From: Sulfobacillus thermosulfidooxidans
GTDB lineage: Bacteria > Bacillota > Sulfobacillia > Sulfobacillales > Sulfobacillaceae
DNA length: 64,000 nucleotides
Assembly (NCBI RefSeq): GCF_001280565.1
Contig: NZ_LGRO01000001.1
Coordinates: forward strand, 2,356,001-2,420,000
Reading direction: 5' to 3'
Positions 7,557 to 17,613 of the stretch are shown in pieces. Numbering within the stretch: the first letter of the stretch is position 1; the number at the start of each line of letters is the position of its first letter. The position numbers were made by a program, and so were the translations under genes. The notes beneath the pieces were generated by a model. That model was not told the DNA's origin, did not search any database, and saw nothing but the letters and a program-made list of their open reading frames with translations.

Positions 7557-10500
7557 ATGAATAAAGCGTCAAAAGCTGTGCGGATTGAAGATGTAGCTAG
7601 GGTGGCGGGCGTGTCTCCTACGACCGTTTCCTATGTCATTAATAATCGCGGAAACGTATCGGAACGCACAAGAGAAAAGGTTTTACAAGTCATCAAAGAA
7701 TTAAACTATCATCCGAGTATGGCTGGTCGAGGGTTGGCGAGTAAAACGGCTCTTGCCCTTGGAATTTTGGTGCCGCGGATCGACAGCCTTTCCGACCCGT
7801 TTTTCGCGATGTTATCATCTGGTTTTATGTTAGGTGCACAACGGCACGATTATCAAGTTGTGTTGCTTCCGTCGGAAACCACGGTTAATGACATTATTAA
7901 TTCGATCCAACGTAAACGTATCGATGGAATTCTGCTGTTGGAAGTGGAACAAGATGATGTCCGGGTCAAGCAACTTTATCAATCCGGAGTGCCGCTTTTA
8001 CTATTTGGTCGTTCGGAATTGCCTGTTGCATGGCTTGACGTGGATAACATGCAAGGCGGGATGATGGCCACGCGCCACTTGTTGGAACTGGGCCATCGAC
8101 GCATCGCCCACATTGCTGCTCCACAAAAATATCTTTATGGACGTTTACGTTGTATAGGATATCAAGAAACGCTGCAACATTTCGATGCGTCCTTAAGTGC
8201 CATTATTCGTGAAGGTGATTTGACTATGGATGCGGGTTATCGGTTAACTCGCGAATTGCTTGTCAAAAATCCGCGGCCGACCGCGATTTTTGCAGCGAGT
8301 GACTTGATGGCCATTGGTGCCATTCGGGCAGCGACCGACATTGGACTGCAAGTTCCCCGCGATTTGTCCGTTGTGGGTTTTGATGATAGCCCTTTGGCCC
8401 ATGAATTTATTCCGGCATTAACAACCATTGCCCAACAACCGCAGCATTTAGGGGAGATGTTGGCGGAGCGGCTAATAAATCTCTTAGAAGGAGAAATAGC
8501 GCGCCCGGAACTTTTTTTGCCACAACTCATTGTGCGACAAAGTAGTGCTGTAAATCCAACGGGACCGTTATATCAACGTTCTTCTGAGAAGATTACTCTC
8601 AAAACCGGACCGTCATTCAGTCTTTGGTCGGATGACGGTTTTATTGAGAGACGCTCCGGGAATCAAGGAATATACGCGGCGGATACACATTGGCTCTCTC
8701 ATTACATGATTTACATAAATGGGATAGCACCTAAACCCGTCGCGGTTGATGTCCAACAAGATCAGTTTGTGATGCGCTATGTTGTTGCCTTGAAAAACGG
8801 CAGCCTCGCAATTCGGCGAACACTCCGGTTTTTAGCTCAGGCATTAGTTGACCGATGGGACTGGAAACGGTGGGGTGATCGCGAGAATGGGTGGATGTTT
8901 GAACTTGAGCATGCAGTGGATTTTCGTGACATCTTTGAAATGCGAGGGTTTCCGGTAGAATCGCCTGGGTTGATCTATTCGGATCTCGTGGGGAATTCTG
9001 GAGAACGTCACCAGTATCATGGACGCGACGACCGTATTCGGATGTTTTCTCTTTCTGTAAGCCCTGAACCTATAACAAGCGAAATTGGATCAAAACGGTG
9101 GGTTGTTGATCCTCATGAGGGCAATGGGAGTTTTGAGATTCGGATGAAATGGGAATTGCCACCAGCCTTACATTCATCGATTCAGCGTGTGTCTGGTCAA
9201 TGGCCAAAGGTCATCGTTGAAAATGAAGAGTGGCAACACGTGTTGAACCAGTCCCAAGACGATGTCGAAATGTTACAGACGGATTTTGGCCAAGGTCCCG
9301 TGTTAGTGGCAGGTCTTCCATGGTTTGGGACGTTATTTGGTCGCGATGCCATCTTAAGTGCTTATCAATTGTTGGTATTTCGTCCAGATTTGGCTGAATC
9401 GACACTAGCGACTATGGCACACTTTCAAGGTCATGTCATAGACCCTGATCGATCGGAAATGCCGGGAAAAATGGTTCACGAAGTAAGATACGGGGAGTTG
9501 GCGAATCTTGGCCATGTGCCCTTTGGACGTTATTATGGTTCGGTTGATGTGACACCTCTTTTTATTTTGCTGCTGTATGAAACGTGGAAACGAACAGGAA
9601 ATTCTGCATTACTTGACCGGTTTTTATCCGTAGCCCGTGACGCAATGAACTGGCTCTGTCAGGATATTGATGAAGCCAATCACGGCTTGTTAATGTTTCA
9701 TGCCTCAAACCAAGCTGGATTGTCCGTTCAGTCGTGGAAGGATTCGGCCGATTCCATGGTCTATAGTGATGGCACATTTGCCCAATCCCCTTTGGCTGTT
9801 GCGGAAGTTCAAGGTTATGTTTTTCAGGCCTTAAACGCGATGGCTGAGCTTGAAGAAGCTAGCGGAGATGCGCAAGTTGCTATTCATTATCGAGGAATGG
9901 CTCAACGAGTACAAGAAAAGTTCCATGAACATTTCTGGCTGCCAGAACAGCAATATTATGCCATGGCCATTGACCGGCACGGAAATCCGCTGGATGTGAT
10001 TAGTTCGGATCCTGGGCAATGTTTATGGACAGGGATTATCCCTAAACCTTTTCAAAAGGCGGTGATCGATCGACTGATAAGTCAAGATCTGTTTTCAGGA
10101 TGGGGAATCCGCACCTTAAGCGCTCGCGAGCGGGCTTACGATCCGTACAGTTATCATCGGGGAAGCGTTTGGCCCCATGATACGAGCATTATTGTGGCCG
10201 GGATGTGTCGATCGGGCTATATTCATGAAGCCGCCATAATCGCAAATGCTCTGGTTTCCGCGGGCAATTTTTTTCCAAAACGGAGAATGCCCGAATTATT
10301 TTCAGGCATGCCTCGAGAACGGGACAACGATCGGCCTATGCCCTATCCATTAGCCTGTGCACCCCAAGCTTGGGCGGCAGCCTCGGTGTGGTTGATGTTG
10401 CAGAGCTTGTTGAAGATAGACATCAATACACCTGCGCGAACTTTGGTGGTCGGGACATCGCCTGCAGAGTTAGGACGCGTGACAATTCACGGTCTCAAAG

Positions 10501-10592
10501 TTGCTGATGGTGAATTTGCGTTGGATATTGATGCTAATCAGGTTCGAATTTTAATGTCTCCTGAAAACTGGACTGTTGTGTTAGCTAAGTGA
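7557..10592 (+). CDS. LacI-family regulator fused to a glycogen-debranching (amylo-alpha-1,6-glucosidase-type) enzyme
   Basis: One uninterrupted 1,011-residue frame, GAGG a few nt before the ATG. Residues 1-60 are a LacI helix-turn-helix and hinge (IEDVARVAGVSPTTVSYVIN at 10-29). Residues 65-335 are the periplasmic-binding-protein-like sensor, with GVPLLLFGR, TRHLLELGHRRIAHI and SDLMAIGAIRA. From about 345 a second protein begins: an N-terminal debranching domain (FSLWSDDGFIERR, GIYAADTHWLSHY), then a six-hairpin catalytic domain with GLPWFGTLFGRDAIL (about 585-600), SWKDSADSMVYSDG and SYHRGSVWPHDT (about 868-879). Each half has its family's usual length. LacI domains repress until a sugar binds; this enzyme family cleaves alpha-glucosidic branches or short oligosaccharides. 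The fusion would couple sensing and hydrolysis of the same sugar, which is inference. No stop or start signal separates the halves. Confidence 0.9.
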   Translation: MNKASKAVRIEDVARVAGVSPTTVSYVINNRGNVSERTREKVLQVIKELNYHPSMAGRGLASKTALALGILVPRIDSLSDPFFAMLSSGFMLGAQRHDYQVVLLPSETTVNDIINSIQRKRIDGILLLEVEQDDVRVKQLYQSGVPLLLFGRSELPVAWLDVDNMQGGMMATRHLLELGHRRIAHIAAPQKYLYGRLRCIGYQETLQHFDASLSAIIREGDLTMDAGYRLTRELLVKNPRPTAIFAASDLMAIGAIRAATDIGLQVPRDLSVVGFDDSPLAHEFIPALTTIAQQPQHLGEMLAERLINLLEGEIARPELFLPQLIVRQSSAVNPTGPLYQRSSEKITLKTGPSFSLWSDDGFIERRSGNQGIYAADTHWLSHYMIYINGIAPKPVAVDVQQDQFVMRYVVALKNGSLAIRRTLRFLAQALVDRWDWKRWGDRENGWMFELEHAVDFRDIFEMRGFPVESPGLIYSDLVGNSGERHQYHGRDDRIRMFSLSVSPEPITSEIGSKRWVVDPHEGNGSFEIRMKWELPPALHSSIQRVSGQWPKVIVENEEWQHVLNQSQDDVEMLQTDFGQGPVLVAGLPWFGTLFGRDAILSAYQLLVFRPDLAESTLATMAHFQGHVIDPDRSEMPGKMVHEVRYGELANLGHVPFGRYYGSVDVTPLFILLLYETWKRTGNSALLDRFLSVARDAMNWLCQDIDEANHGLLMFHASNQAGLSVQSWKDSADSMVYSDGTFAQSPLAVAEVQGYVFQALNAMAELEEASGDAQVAIHYRGMAQRVQEKFHEHFWLPEQQYYAMAIDRHGNPLDVISSDPGQCLWTGIIPKPFQKAVIDRLISQDLFSGWGIRTLSARERAYDPYSYHRGSVWPHDTSIIVAGMCRSGYIHEAAIIANALVSAGNFFPKRRMPELFSGMPRERDNDRPMPYPLACAPQAWAAASVWLMLQSLLKIDINTPARTLVVGTSPAELGRVTIHGLKVADGEFALDIDANQVRILMSPENWTVVLAK

Positions 10593-10655
10593 CAGCCTCA
10601 CATTTTTACAGTTTATTCAGTAAGAAAATTCGCAACTGTTAAAGGAGTGAAAAAA

Positions 10656-11927
10656 ATGAATCGACGTGCCAAGATGATGGGAACAATTACTGTTGTTTCG
10701 AGTATTGTATTGTCAGGATGTGGATCAACGTCTCCTACCTCGGCAAATGCCAAAGGCCCTGTCACAATAGTGGTAGCCAGTTGGACTGGCACAAATGTTA
10801 CCAATGGAATTATTGATCATCAATTAGAGGAATTTAACAAAACGCACCCGGGAATTCATGCAGTATATCGTCCCATTTCGGGTAATTATGAAACCATTCT
10901 CAAAACAGAATTCGTAGCCGGGGATGCTCCTGATATCATTACGCTAAATAATGGTGGTCAGGCTCCGACATTTGAAGCTGAGGGAGCGGTCATACCTTTA
11001 AATGCTTATATCAAGCAGTCACATTTTTCTTTGTCAGATTTTTATCATGGCGCGCTAGACATGTTCGTTTCAGGGAATACCGTTTATGGCATTCCGCGCG
11101 ATCAATCCCCTTTGGCGTTGTACTATAATCCGGCTTTATTTAGAGCTGCCGGAATTAGCGGTCCACCTAAAACGTGGGCACAATTGGTAGCCGACGCGAA
11201 AAAACTAACCAATCCTGCTAAAAAACAATACGGATTGGTTAATACCCCCCAAGAACCTCGTTGGGCTGAGTTTATTTATCAGGCGGGGGGTTCCGTGATG
11301 AATGCCAACATGACCAAAATGACGTTAAATACGCCTGCAGCCCTGAGAGGATTTTCGTTCTATGTGAATTTATACCGTAGTGGCGTGGCCCAACAACCTT
11401 CTCAAGTGGGGGCTACATGGGGCGGCCAGGCTTTAGGTATGGGACGGGCAGCAATGACGTTGGAAGGAGCTTGGGCTATTCCCTATCTTCAACAGACATA
11501 TCCCCACACACCTTTTGCTATCGCTCCGTTGCCCAAAGGTCCCAAGAATAATGTGTCTCTCGATTTTCCTACAGCATGGGCTATTACTAAAGACAGCAAA
11601 CATCCCGAACAGGCATGGCAAGTTATTAAATATTTAACGGGAGTGGGACAGGCCCAATGGGTTGAGCAAGGAGGTCTGGTCACTGTGCGGAAGTCGCTGA
11701 TCAATATGCCGTATTATCAGAAACATCCGATTTACAAGAATATCATTGCGTCACTACCCCACGCTGTACCTTGGAATTTTCCTGTCGGATTTGACCAATA
11801 TGTCAATACGACTTTGTCCAACGTGACATTGAGAGCGGTGGATGGAAGTCTATCGCCGCAAGCAGCGTTAGAAATTTTGCAACAACAAGGAGAAGCCATA
11901 TTGAAAGATCATGGTGGTCAGTCATGA
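10656..11927 (+). CDS. sugar ABC transporter substrate-binding lipoprotein (MalE-like)
   Basis: A 423-residue lipoprotein. The ATG at 10656 has AAAGGAG 8 nt upstream; a GTG three codons earlier overlaps the Shine-Dalgarno site and is less likely. The signal peptide ends in the lipobox LSGC with Cys22. The mature part has the family-1 extracellular solute-binding fold, including ADDAPDI-like GDAPDIITLNNGG, VYGIPRDQSPLALYYNPALF, PKTWAQLVADAKKL and the C-terminal FPTAWAITKDSKHPEQAW. It captures oligosaccharides outside the cell and hands them to the permeases encoded next. It lies 63 nt after the fusion gene, and its stop overlaps the next start. Confidence 0.88.
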   Translation: MNRRAKMMGTITVVSSIVLSGCGSTSPTSANAKGPVTIVVASWTGTNVTNGIIDHQLEEFNKTHPGIHAVYRPISGNYETILKTEFVAGDAPDIITLNNGGQAPTFEAEGAVIPLNAYIKQSHFSLSDFYHGALDMFVSGNTVYGIPRDQSPLALYYNPALFRAAGISGPPKTWAQLVADAKKLTNPAKKQYGLVNTPQEPRWAEFIYQAGGSVMNANMTKMTLNTPAALRGFSFYVNLYRSGVAQQPSQVGATWGGQALGMGRAAMTLEGAWAIPYLQQTYPHTPFAIAPLPKGPKNNVSLDFPTAWAITKDSKHPEQAWQVIKYLTGVGQAQWVEQGGLVTVRKSLINMPYYQKHPIYKNIIASLPHAVPWNFPVGFDQYVNTTLSNVTLRAVDGSLSPQAALEILQQQGEAILKDHGGQS

Positions 11928-12823
11928 CCACCATGCTTTCCACACCTACCTGGCGAAAATCAGAGCAACGGGCTGCGTATTTGTTCACGGCCCCCACAAT
12001 GGCCCTTTTAATGTTATTTTCATTAGGTCCTGCTGCTTATGCGTTTTATCTCAGTGCGTTTTCATGGAACCTGCTTAATAAAATGCATTGGGTCGGATTG
12101 GCTAACTTTACTCAGCTATTGACCATGCCACTTTTTTGGACGGCGGTTAAGAATTCGGTGATATTTGCTGCAGTGGTTATGCCGACACAAACCGTCGTCG
12201 CCCTCATATTCGCGGTAATATTGAACCAAAATCTACCGGCTCGAGGACTGTTTCGATTGGCTTTCTTTTTCCCTTCTATTAGTTCATCGGCGGTGACATC
12301 GTTGATGTTTTTGTGGATTTTTAATAAACTGGGACTCTTGAATGGCTTTCTAAATTTTCTCTTTCATATTTCCGGCCCTGATTGGATAGGCGACCCTAGG
12401 TTTGCACTTTCCGCCATTATGATTCTCAATATATGGAGTACTTCGGGTTATTTTATGGTGGTATTTCTTGCGGGACTCCAAGCGATTCCAAGAAATTTAT
12501 ATGAAGCTGCTGCTATCGACGGAGCCAATGGTTGGCAACGATTTTTTCACATTACCGTACCTTTGCTGAGACCGGCGACATTTTTTATCGTCGTGATGGG
12601 ACTGATTGGGACGTTACAAATGTTTGATCAAGCGTTCATCATTTCTGGCGGTACCGGAGGTCCATTAAACTCTACGACTACGATTGCTCTATTGATTTAT
12701 CAGTTTATTTTTTCGTATGGCCAAGTGGGTTTAGGTGCCGCGGCGACGGTGTTCTTGTTTGTTGTCGTTTTGTTGGCGACCATTGCTACAAATCATTGGC
12801 TTGGAAAACCGATTGAATATTAA
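11924..12823 (+). CDS. sugar ABC transporter permease, MalF/UgpA type
   Basis: A 299-residue inner-membrane protein with six predicted helices after a short cytoplasmic N-terminus. The ATG overlaps the binding-protein stop by 4 bp (ATGA), showing translational coupling. The ATPase-contacting EAA loop is clear: YEAAAIDGANGWQRFFHIT near residue 200. AAYLFTAPTMALLMLFSLGP at the start is typical of MalF/UgpA-type sugar permeases. It pairs with the product of the next gene to form the channel. Confidence 0.88.
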   Translation: MTTMLSTPTWRKSEQRAAYLFTAPTMALLMLFSLGPAAYAFYLSAFSWNLLNKMHWVGLANFTQLLTMPLFWTAVKNSVIFAAVVMPTQTVVALIFAVILNQNLPARGLFRLAFFFPSISSSAVTSLMFLWIFNKLGLLNGFLNFLFHISGPDWIGDPRFALSAIMILNIWSTSGYFMVVFLAGLQAIPRNLYEAAAIDGANGWQRFFHITVPLLRPATFFIVVMGLIGTLQMFDQAFIISGGTGGPLNSTTTIALLIYQFIFSYGQVGLGAAATVFLFVVVLLATIATNHWLGKPIEY

Positions 12824-12841
12824 TGGCTGGAGGAATCGTAT

Positions 12842-13684
12842 ATGGTAGGATCACAAACGCGCGGTATTGGCGGATGGATTTTACGAGCTTTTTATCTTTT
12901 GTTACTGACGACAGGTGCTTTTGTTATGATAATTCCTTTTCTTTGGAGCGTGTCGACAGCACTAAAGCCTCTAGGAGAGTCCGTTGCTTTTCCACCTATT
13001 TGGTGGCCTCATCCAATAATGTGGAATAATTTTGTTATCACATGGAAAATTGTGCCTTTGGCGAGGTGGTTTTTTAATAGTCTCTTGGTAGCTTTTGTTG
13101 TGGTTCTGGGTAATTTGCTTTTTGACTCATTAGCCGGATACGCGTTGGCCCGTATTCGATTTAAAGGGCGATCTCTCATTTTCTTAAGCATTATTTCCAT
13201 GCTGATGATTCCGTTTCAAGCGATTATGCTACCTACTTATATTTTGTTACGGGACCTCGGGCTTATTAATACCTATTGGGGAATGATTCTTCCCACGATT
13301 ATTTCCGCTATGGGTGTTTTTCTCATGAGGCAGGCCTTTTTAGGCATACCCGCAGAAATAGATGAAGCGGCCATCATTGACGGCGCAAGTCGGTGGCGAA
13401 TGTTTTGGCAGATTGCTTTGCCCATGGTTAAGCCGAATTTATTGACGCTCGCCTTATTAACATTTCTGGGATCGTGGAATAATTTTCTGTTGCCATTGTT
13501 GGTTGCCAATAATCCCAAACTCTGGACCCTTCCCCTGGGTATGGTGATGTTTCAGCAACAGTACTTCACTAATTGGCCGTATCTCATGGCTTCTGTCGTC
13601 ATGGCAACGATTCCGACGGCCATTTTATTTTTGCTGTTTCAGCGCTGGTTTGTCGAAGGCATATCTACCACCGGTATTCGATAA
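12842..13684 (+). CDS. sugar ABC transporter permease, MalG/UgpE type
   Basis: A 280-residue membrane protein with six predicted helices, starting at an ATG 19 bp after the previous gene with GGAGG upstream. The EAA loop is DEAAIIDGASRWRMFWQIA near residue 180, and PFLWSVSTALKP near residue 35 and the C-terminal FVEGISTTGIR are hallmarks of MalG-type subunits. No ATPase gene is in the operon. In Firmicutes such importers commonly share an MsmX/MsmK-type ATPase encoded elsewhere, and the same is inferred here. Confidence 0.88.
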   Translation: MVGSQTRGIGGWILRAFYLLLLTTGAFVMIIPFLWSVSTALKPLGESVAFPPIWWPHPIMWNNFVITWKIVPLARWFFNSLLVAFVVVLGNLLFDSLAGYALARIRFKGRSLIFLSIISMLMIPFQAIMLPTYILLRDLGLINTYWGMILPTIISAMGVFLMRQAFLGIPAEIDEAAIIDGASRWRMFWQIALPMVKPNLLTLALLTFLGSWNNFLLPLLVANNPKLWTLPLGMVMFQQQYFTNWPYLMASVVMATIPTAILFLLFQRWFVEGISTTGIR

Positions 13685-13711
13685 GGGGCATCAGCAGGAG
13701 GTAAATGTAAG

Positions 13712-15916
13712 ATGAATGGTGAGGAACTTTCCGTGCTATCCCGGACATCTTCTCTTCGAGGGCCATTTGTTGTGGGGGGAACGCGTGCTTATCTCATTGG
13801 AGACATGGATGGTACATTTCCTGCTTTAGGGGAACATATTCCCCGGGAGATGGCAGGGCTATGGCGTCATCCGAATAAATTGTTGCAAAATATTTGGCTG
13901 GGATGGGCTTATTCTGGGGCTGATCCCTTATGGATAACATCTGATGGATTTCACCGGGGGCCATGGTTTGTGGATCAGCACTTTACTCTCACAAACACTC
14001 TTGAGATCATGAGACGACTTTGGATCCCGGATGATGAGCCTGGATTAATGATGGAATTGACAATTTTCAATCGTGGGAATAAAGATGAACGTCTTGAACT
14101 TATTATGGGATTTCTATCTGACTTACACCCTGGTTGGCTTGATAATCAACCACGTGGTTATGATCAGGTCTATGAAACGCAACATCAGGTGATATTCCAA
14201 AATACCTCATCCTCATGGTGGGTGCAGTGTCTGTCGAATCCGCCAGGACGTATAGTGGTTAACGATACGGCACTCCCCCCAAAAGTTTTTCCTGAATGTG
14301 CCACGGCATCAATCCATCATGATTTAATAGTGCCGTGTGGAGAAACAAGGTCGTTATTGTATTGGATTGTGGGAGGCGATGGACAGCCCACAGTTGCCTC
14401 CTTTCCCGAAAACCACCACGCGTGGTGGAATATTAAATCGGATCGATATCGACAAATTGATGCGCTATCTCAGGTTGCTCTTCCGGACGCACAGCTAATG
14501 CATGCGATGCAGTGGACAAAGTACCAAACGGATTGGCTTATGCGGGAAGTTTCGGACATTGGTCGGGGTTTGGGAGCAGGAATGCCAGAATATCCCTGGT
14601 GGTTTGCGTGCGACAGTCACTATGCACTCAAAGGGGTATTGACTTTTGGGCAACATGAGTGGGCTAAAGACACCCTCGCGTTGTTGAAAAATGTTTCCCA
14701 AGACTGTAATGGCGATGGCCGTATCATCCATGAAGTTAGTACAACGGGCGTGGTATTTAATCCCGGAAATATGCAAGAAGCTCCGCAATTTTGTGACGCC
14801 GTGTGGGAAACTTTTTTGTGGAGCGGAGATGAAACATGGCTACGAAAAATGTATCCGGCAGTGGCTCAAGCGATGGCATGGGTGACTCAGGCAGATTCCA
14901 GCGGACGCGATCTGGCTCCGGGATATGGCATTATTGAGATTGAAGATCTAAATCTGCGCATGATCGATACCGCGGTATACACCTATAAGGGGTTGATGGC
15001 TTACGCGCAAATGGCCCACATTTTGGAAGGACCGGCGAAAGCGCACCCCATCCTGAAACGCGCGAAGCAGCTTAAATATCGCATTTTGACAAACTATTGG
15101 ATTCCCGAGGAAGGATTATTCGGTGACTTTCTCGCGTTTTCGTCGGACATTGATCAGCGCGTGAACACCTGGATGAAACGAGCCAAGTTTCGTGGAAACT
15201 TTCGGGCTATGAGTCACTATCGCCATATCAAGCACTATAAACGACCTGGCGGCGAAGACGTTTATCTTATGAAGAATTGGATTATCAATACTCCCATGGA
15301 AACCGGAATGGCTCCCAATTCTTGGGCTCAGCGTGCGTTAAGGCGAATGCGAACCTCGGAAGAATTTCATGGTCCTTATGGATTGTATCTTTCCGGCATC
15401 GACCGTGACGAGATGATGACCATTTCGACTGGGGTACAAGCCGTGGCCGAAATTCAATACGGCAATGCCGATGATGCGTTACAGTGGATCCAAGAAATTG
15501 CCAAAACCATTGATATCCGATCGCCTGGAACGATATCAGAAATGTCGCCTGATTATGGATGCTTTGTGCAAGCATGGACGGCCTATGGATTATGGTACCC
15601 AGTGGTAACAGGATTTTTTGGTATTCATCCCAATGCGGCAGCATCGTCGATATACTTTGAACCCTTTATGCCATCGCAATGGAACCAGGCCAGCCTATTC
15701 AAAATTCGGATCGGTACAAATTTCCTTGATTGTGAGTTTACACGGTCGTCAAATAATGAGATCTATAGGATTGTTACTACGCAACCATGGACAGTCACAT
15801 TGGGACAAGGGCTTGAAGTTATCAACGCGGACGGTGCTCGCTATAATGCACACCGCATTTATCTTACTAAGGCGGGGGCATCGGTAATGGTGAGAAAATC
15901 CCGTCCAGATAGATGA
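13712..15916 (+). CDS. six-hairpin glycoside hydrolase, debranching-enzyme-like
   Basis: A 734-residue cytoplasmic enzyme (no signal peptide) closing the sugar operon; AGGAGGT precedes the ATG at 13712. An N-terminal beta-sandwich region (about 1-260, with MELTIFNRGNKDERL) leads to an alpha/alpha-barrel catalytic region containing GAGMPEYPWWFACDSHYAL, DGRIIHEVSTTGVVFNPGN, FCDAVWETFLWSGDETWL and SPDYGCFVQAWTAYGL. This layout resembles GH-G/GH-L clan alpha-glucosidases and amylo-1,6-glucosidases. The exact family and bond are uncertain. Because it follows an oligosaccharide importer, its substrate is probably the imported sugar. Two different hydrolases of similar architecture in one operon suggests a branched or mixed-linkage substrate. 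Confidence 0.75.
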   Translation: MNGEELSVLSRTSSLRGPFVVGGTRAYLIGDMDGTFPALGEHIPREMAGLWRHPNKLLQNIWLGWAYSGADPLWITSDGFHRGPWFVDQHFTLTNTLEIMRRLWIPDDEPGLMMELTIFNRGNKDERLELIMGFLSDLHPGWLDNQPRGYDQVYETQHQVIFQNTSSSWWVQCLSNPPGRIVVNDTALPPKVFPECATASIHHDLIVPCGETRSLLYWIVGGDGQPTVASFPENHHAWWNIKSDRYRQIDALSQVALPDAQLMHAMQWTKYQTDWLMREVSDIGRGLGAGMPEYPWWFACDSHYALKGVLTFGQHEWAKDTLALLKNVSQDCNGDGRIIHEVSTTGVVFNPGNMQEAPQFCDAVWETFLWSGDETWLRKMYPAVAQAMAWVTQADSSGRDLAPGYGIIEIEDLNLRMIDTAVYTYKGLMAYAQMAHILEGPAKAHPILKRAKQLKYRILTNYWIPEEGLFGDFLAFSSDIDQRVNTWMKRAKFRGNFRAMSHYRHIKHYKRPGGEDVYLMKNWIINTPMETGMAPNSWAQRALRRMRTSEEFHGPYGLYLSGIDRDEMMTISTGVQAVAEIQYGNADDALQWIQEIAKTIDIRSPGTISEMSPDYGCFVQAWTAYGLWYPVVTGFFGIHPNAAASSIYFEPFMPSQWNQASLFKIRIGTNFLDCEFTRSSNNEIYRIVTTQPWTVTLGQGLEVINADGARYNAHRIYLTKAGASVMVRKSRPDR

Positions 15917-16191
15917 TATGAAACTTCATAGGATATAAAAAATATCTTTTGGATATCTTCGATGGATAATGCAATCAGAAAATAGTTGGAGAGTCTTACA
16001 CTTTAAATAGGCAATTTTATATTTACTTACGATCCGATAGCCCACGTAATAACTTTCTTTTGCCTTTTCTATAATCAAAATTTGATAAAAAAGCAATTGC
16101 GATAAATTTGGACGATATTCCATTGCGAAGCGAGAATTTTGCGCCAATATTGGTTAAATCAAGACTGAATATCAACGAGGTGAAAATTCTG

Positions 16192-17613
16192 GTGTGGAAC
16201 CGAGAGTCTCAAGATGACAGTATCTTGAATGCCCTACGTGCATTGATGGCATCTCAAGGGGATGTTGATTACATCGAAATACGTCTTGAATACAACGAAT
16301 CTACAAATCTGGAGACGTTAAATGATCACATACGCCATCAGGCGCATGAGGTCGAAATAGGGGGAAATGTTCGCGTCTTTCACCAAGGAGCAGTGGGATT
16401 TGTCCATTTCGACGGTTGGGACAATTTACCGCGTCACATTCAGGACGCCAAATTGCTGGCCAAGTGGCAGAATCCCTCCGATTTCCCTGGGGTATTTCAG
16501 GATTCATCGGCTCCGGCAGATACTGTCTATTCGGTTCAGCGATTAGCAACCCGGGAAAATCCGTTAGATGTTTCAGTGGAATCCAAAATCCATCTCTTGC
16601 TGCATTATGCCGAGATCGCGCACACGACACATCCCCAGGTGAAATCGGTTACGGGGCGTTATTTCGATCGTTACCGTCATCTATGGTTTGCCGATAGCCG
16701 AGGAAGTGCCATTGAGCAAGAAAAACTCGATCTTGGCGGTAATATCATCGTCATGGCACGTAATTTCAACGGCGTTGCCCAGCGCGGAGTCTCCTTTGGG
16801 TCGTCAAACGATTTCGGTGTGTTCAGAAAACTGGACGATGCCGTCAAAGATGCTGCAAGGAGCGCCGTGGCCTTATTAGATGCACCCGAAGTGGAAGGTG
16901 GAGAATACACGGTTGTGGTCGACCCGTATCTTGCCGGTGTTTTTGCTCACGAAGCTTTTGGCCATTTGAGTGAGGCGGATGGTCAGGTGGGAGATGTTGG
17001 CCTTTTGGACCAGATGGTCTTAGGACGACAGTTTGGCCCTCCGAATTTGCATATTTATGACACAGGCAAGGACATGGGGAGCCGGGGTTATCTTCCTTTT
17101 GATGATGAAGGTATGCCGGCGCAAGACGTGGACTTGATCAAAGACGGAGTTTTGGTCGGTAGACTGCATTCCCGCGAAACTGCGGCGTATATGGGCGAGC
17201 GGCCAACAGGCAACGCGCGCGCTTTACATTACCGTTTTCCCCCTATTGTGCGGATGCGTAATACCGTCATTGCACCCGGTGATACGGATTTTGAGGATCT
17301 TTTTCAGGACATTAAGCGAGGCATTTATGCCAAGGGCACTCATGGGGGACAAACGAATGGGGAACTCTTTACATTCCTTGCCGCGGAAGCCTATCTCATC
17401 GAGGATGGCAAGATCACGCGGCCTGTTCGAAATGCTGTCCTCACCGGCAATGTTTTTACTACCCTTCAGCAAATTACCGCGATTGGTAATGATTTTACTC
17501 GCTATGAAGGCGGAGGAGGATGTGGCAAAGCTGGACAAATGCCATTACCAGTAAGCCATCATGCCCCATCATTGCGGATTGAACGCTGCATAGTAGGAGG
17601 TCGTGGACGATGA
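16192..17613 (+). CDS. tldD: TldD-type metalloprotease subunit
   Basis: A 473-residue member of the TldD/PmbA (peptidase U62) family. The frame is open from a TTG at 16108, but the GTG at 16192 is preferred: GAGGTG lies 9 nt upstream and it matches the family's usual N-terminus. The zinc motif HEAFGHLSEAD (HExxxH plus downstream acid) lies near residue 255. The glycine-rich C-terminal stretch EGGGGCGKAGQMPLPVS is also typical, as are KGTHGGQTNGELFTF and GNARALHYRFPPIVRM. TldD is the catalytic half of a TldD/TldE heterodimer that cleaves unfolded or modified peptides in the cytoplasm. Its stop overlaps the TldE start, so the two are co-translated. Confidence 0.9.
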   Translation: MWNRESQDDSILNALRALMASQGDVDYIEIRLEYNESTNLETLNDHIRHQAHEVEIGGNVRVFHQGAVGFVHFDGWDNLPRHIQDAKLLAKWQNPSDFPGVFQDSSAPADTVYSVQRLATRENPLDVSVESKIHLLLHYAEIAHTTHPQVKSVTGRYFDRYRHLWFADSRGSAIEQEKLDLGGNIIVMARNFNGVAQRGVSFGSSNDFGVFRKLDDAVKDAARSAVALLDAPEVEGGEYTVVVDPYLAGVFAHEAFGHLSEADGQVGDVGLLDQMVLGRQFGPPNLHIYDTGKDMGSRGYLPFDDEGMPAQDVDLIKDGVLVGRLHSRETAAYMGERPTGNARALHYRFPPIVRMRNTVIAPGDTDFEDLFQDIKRGIYAKGTHGGQTNGELFTFLAAEAYLIEDGKITRPVRNAVLTGNVFTTLQQITAIGNDFTRYEGGGGCGKAGQMPLPVSHHAPSLRIERCIVGGRGR

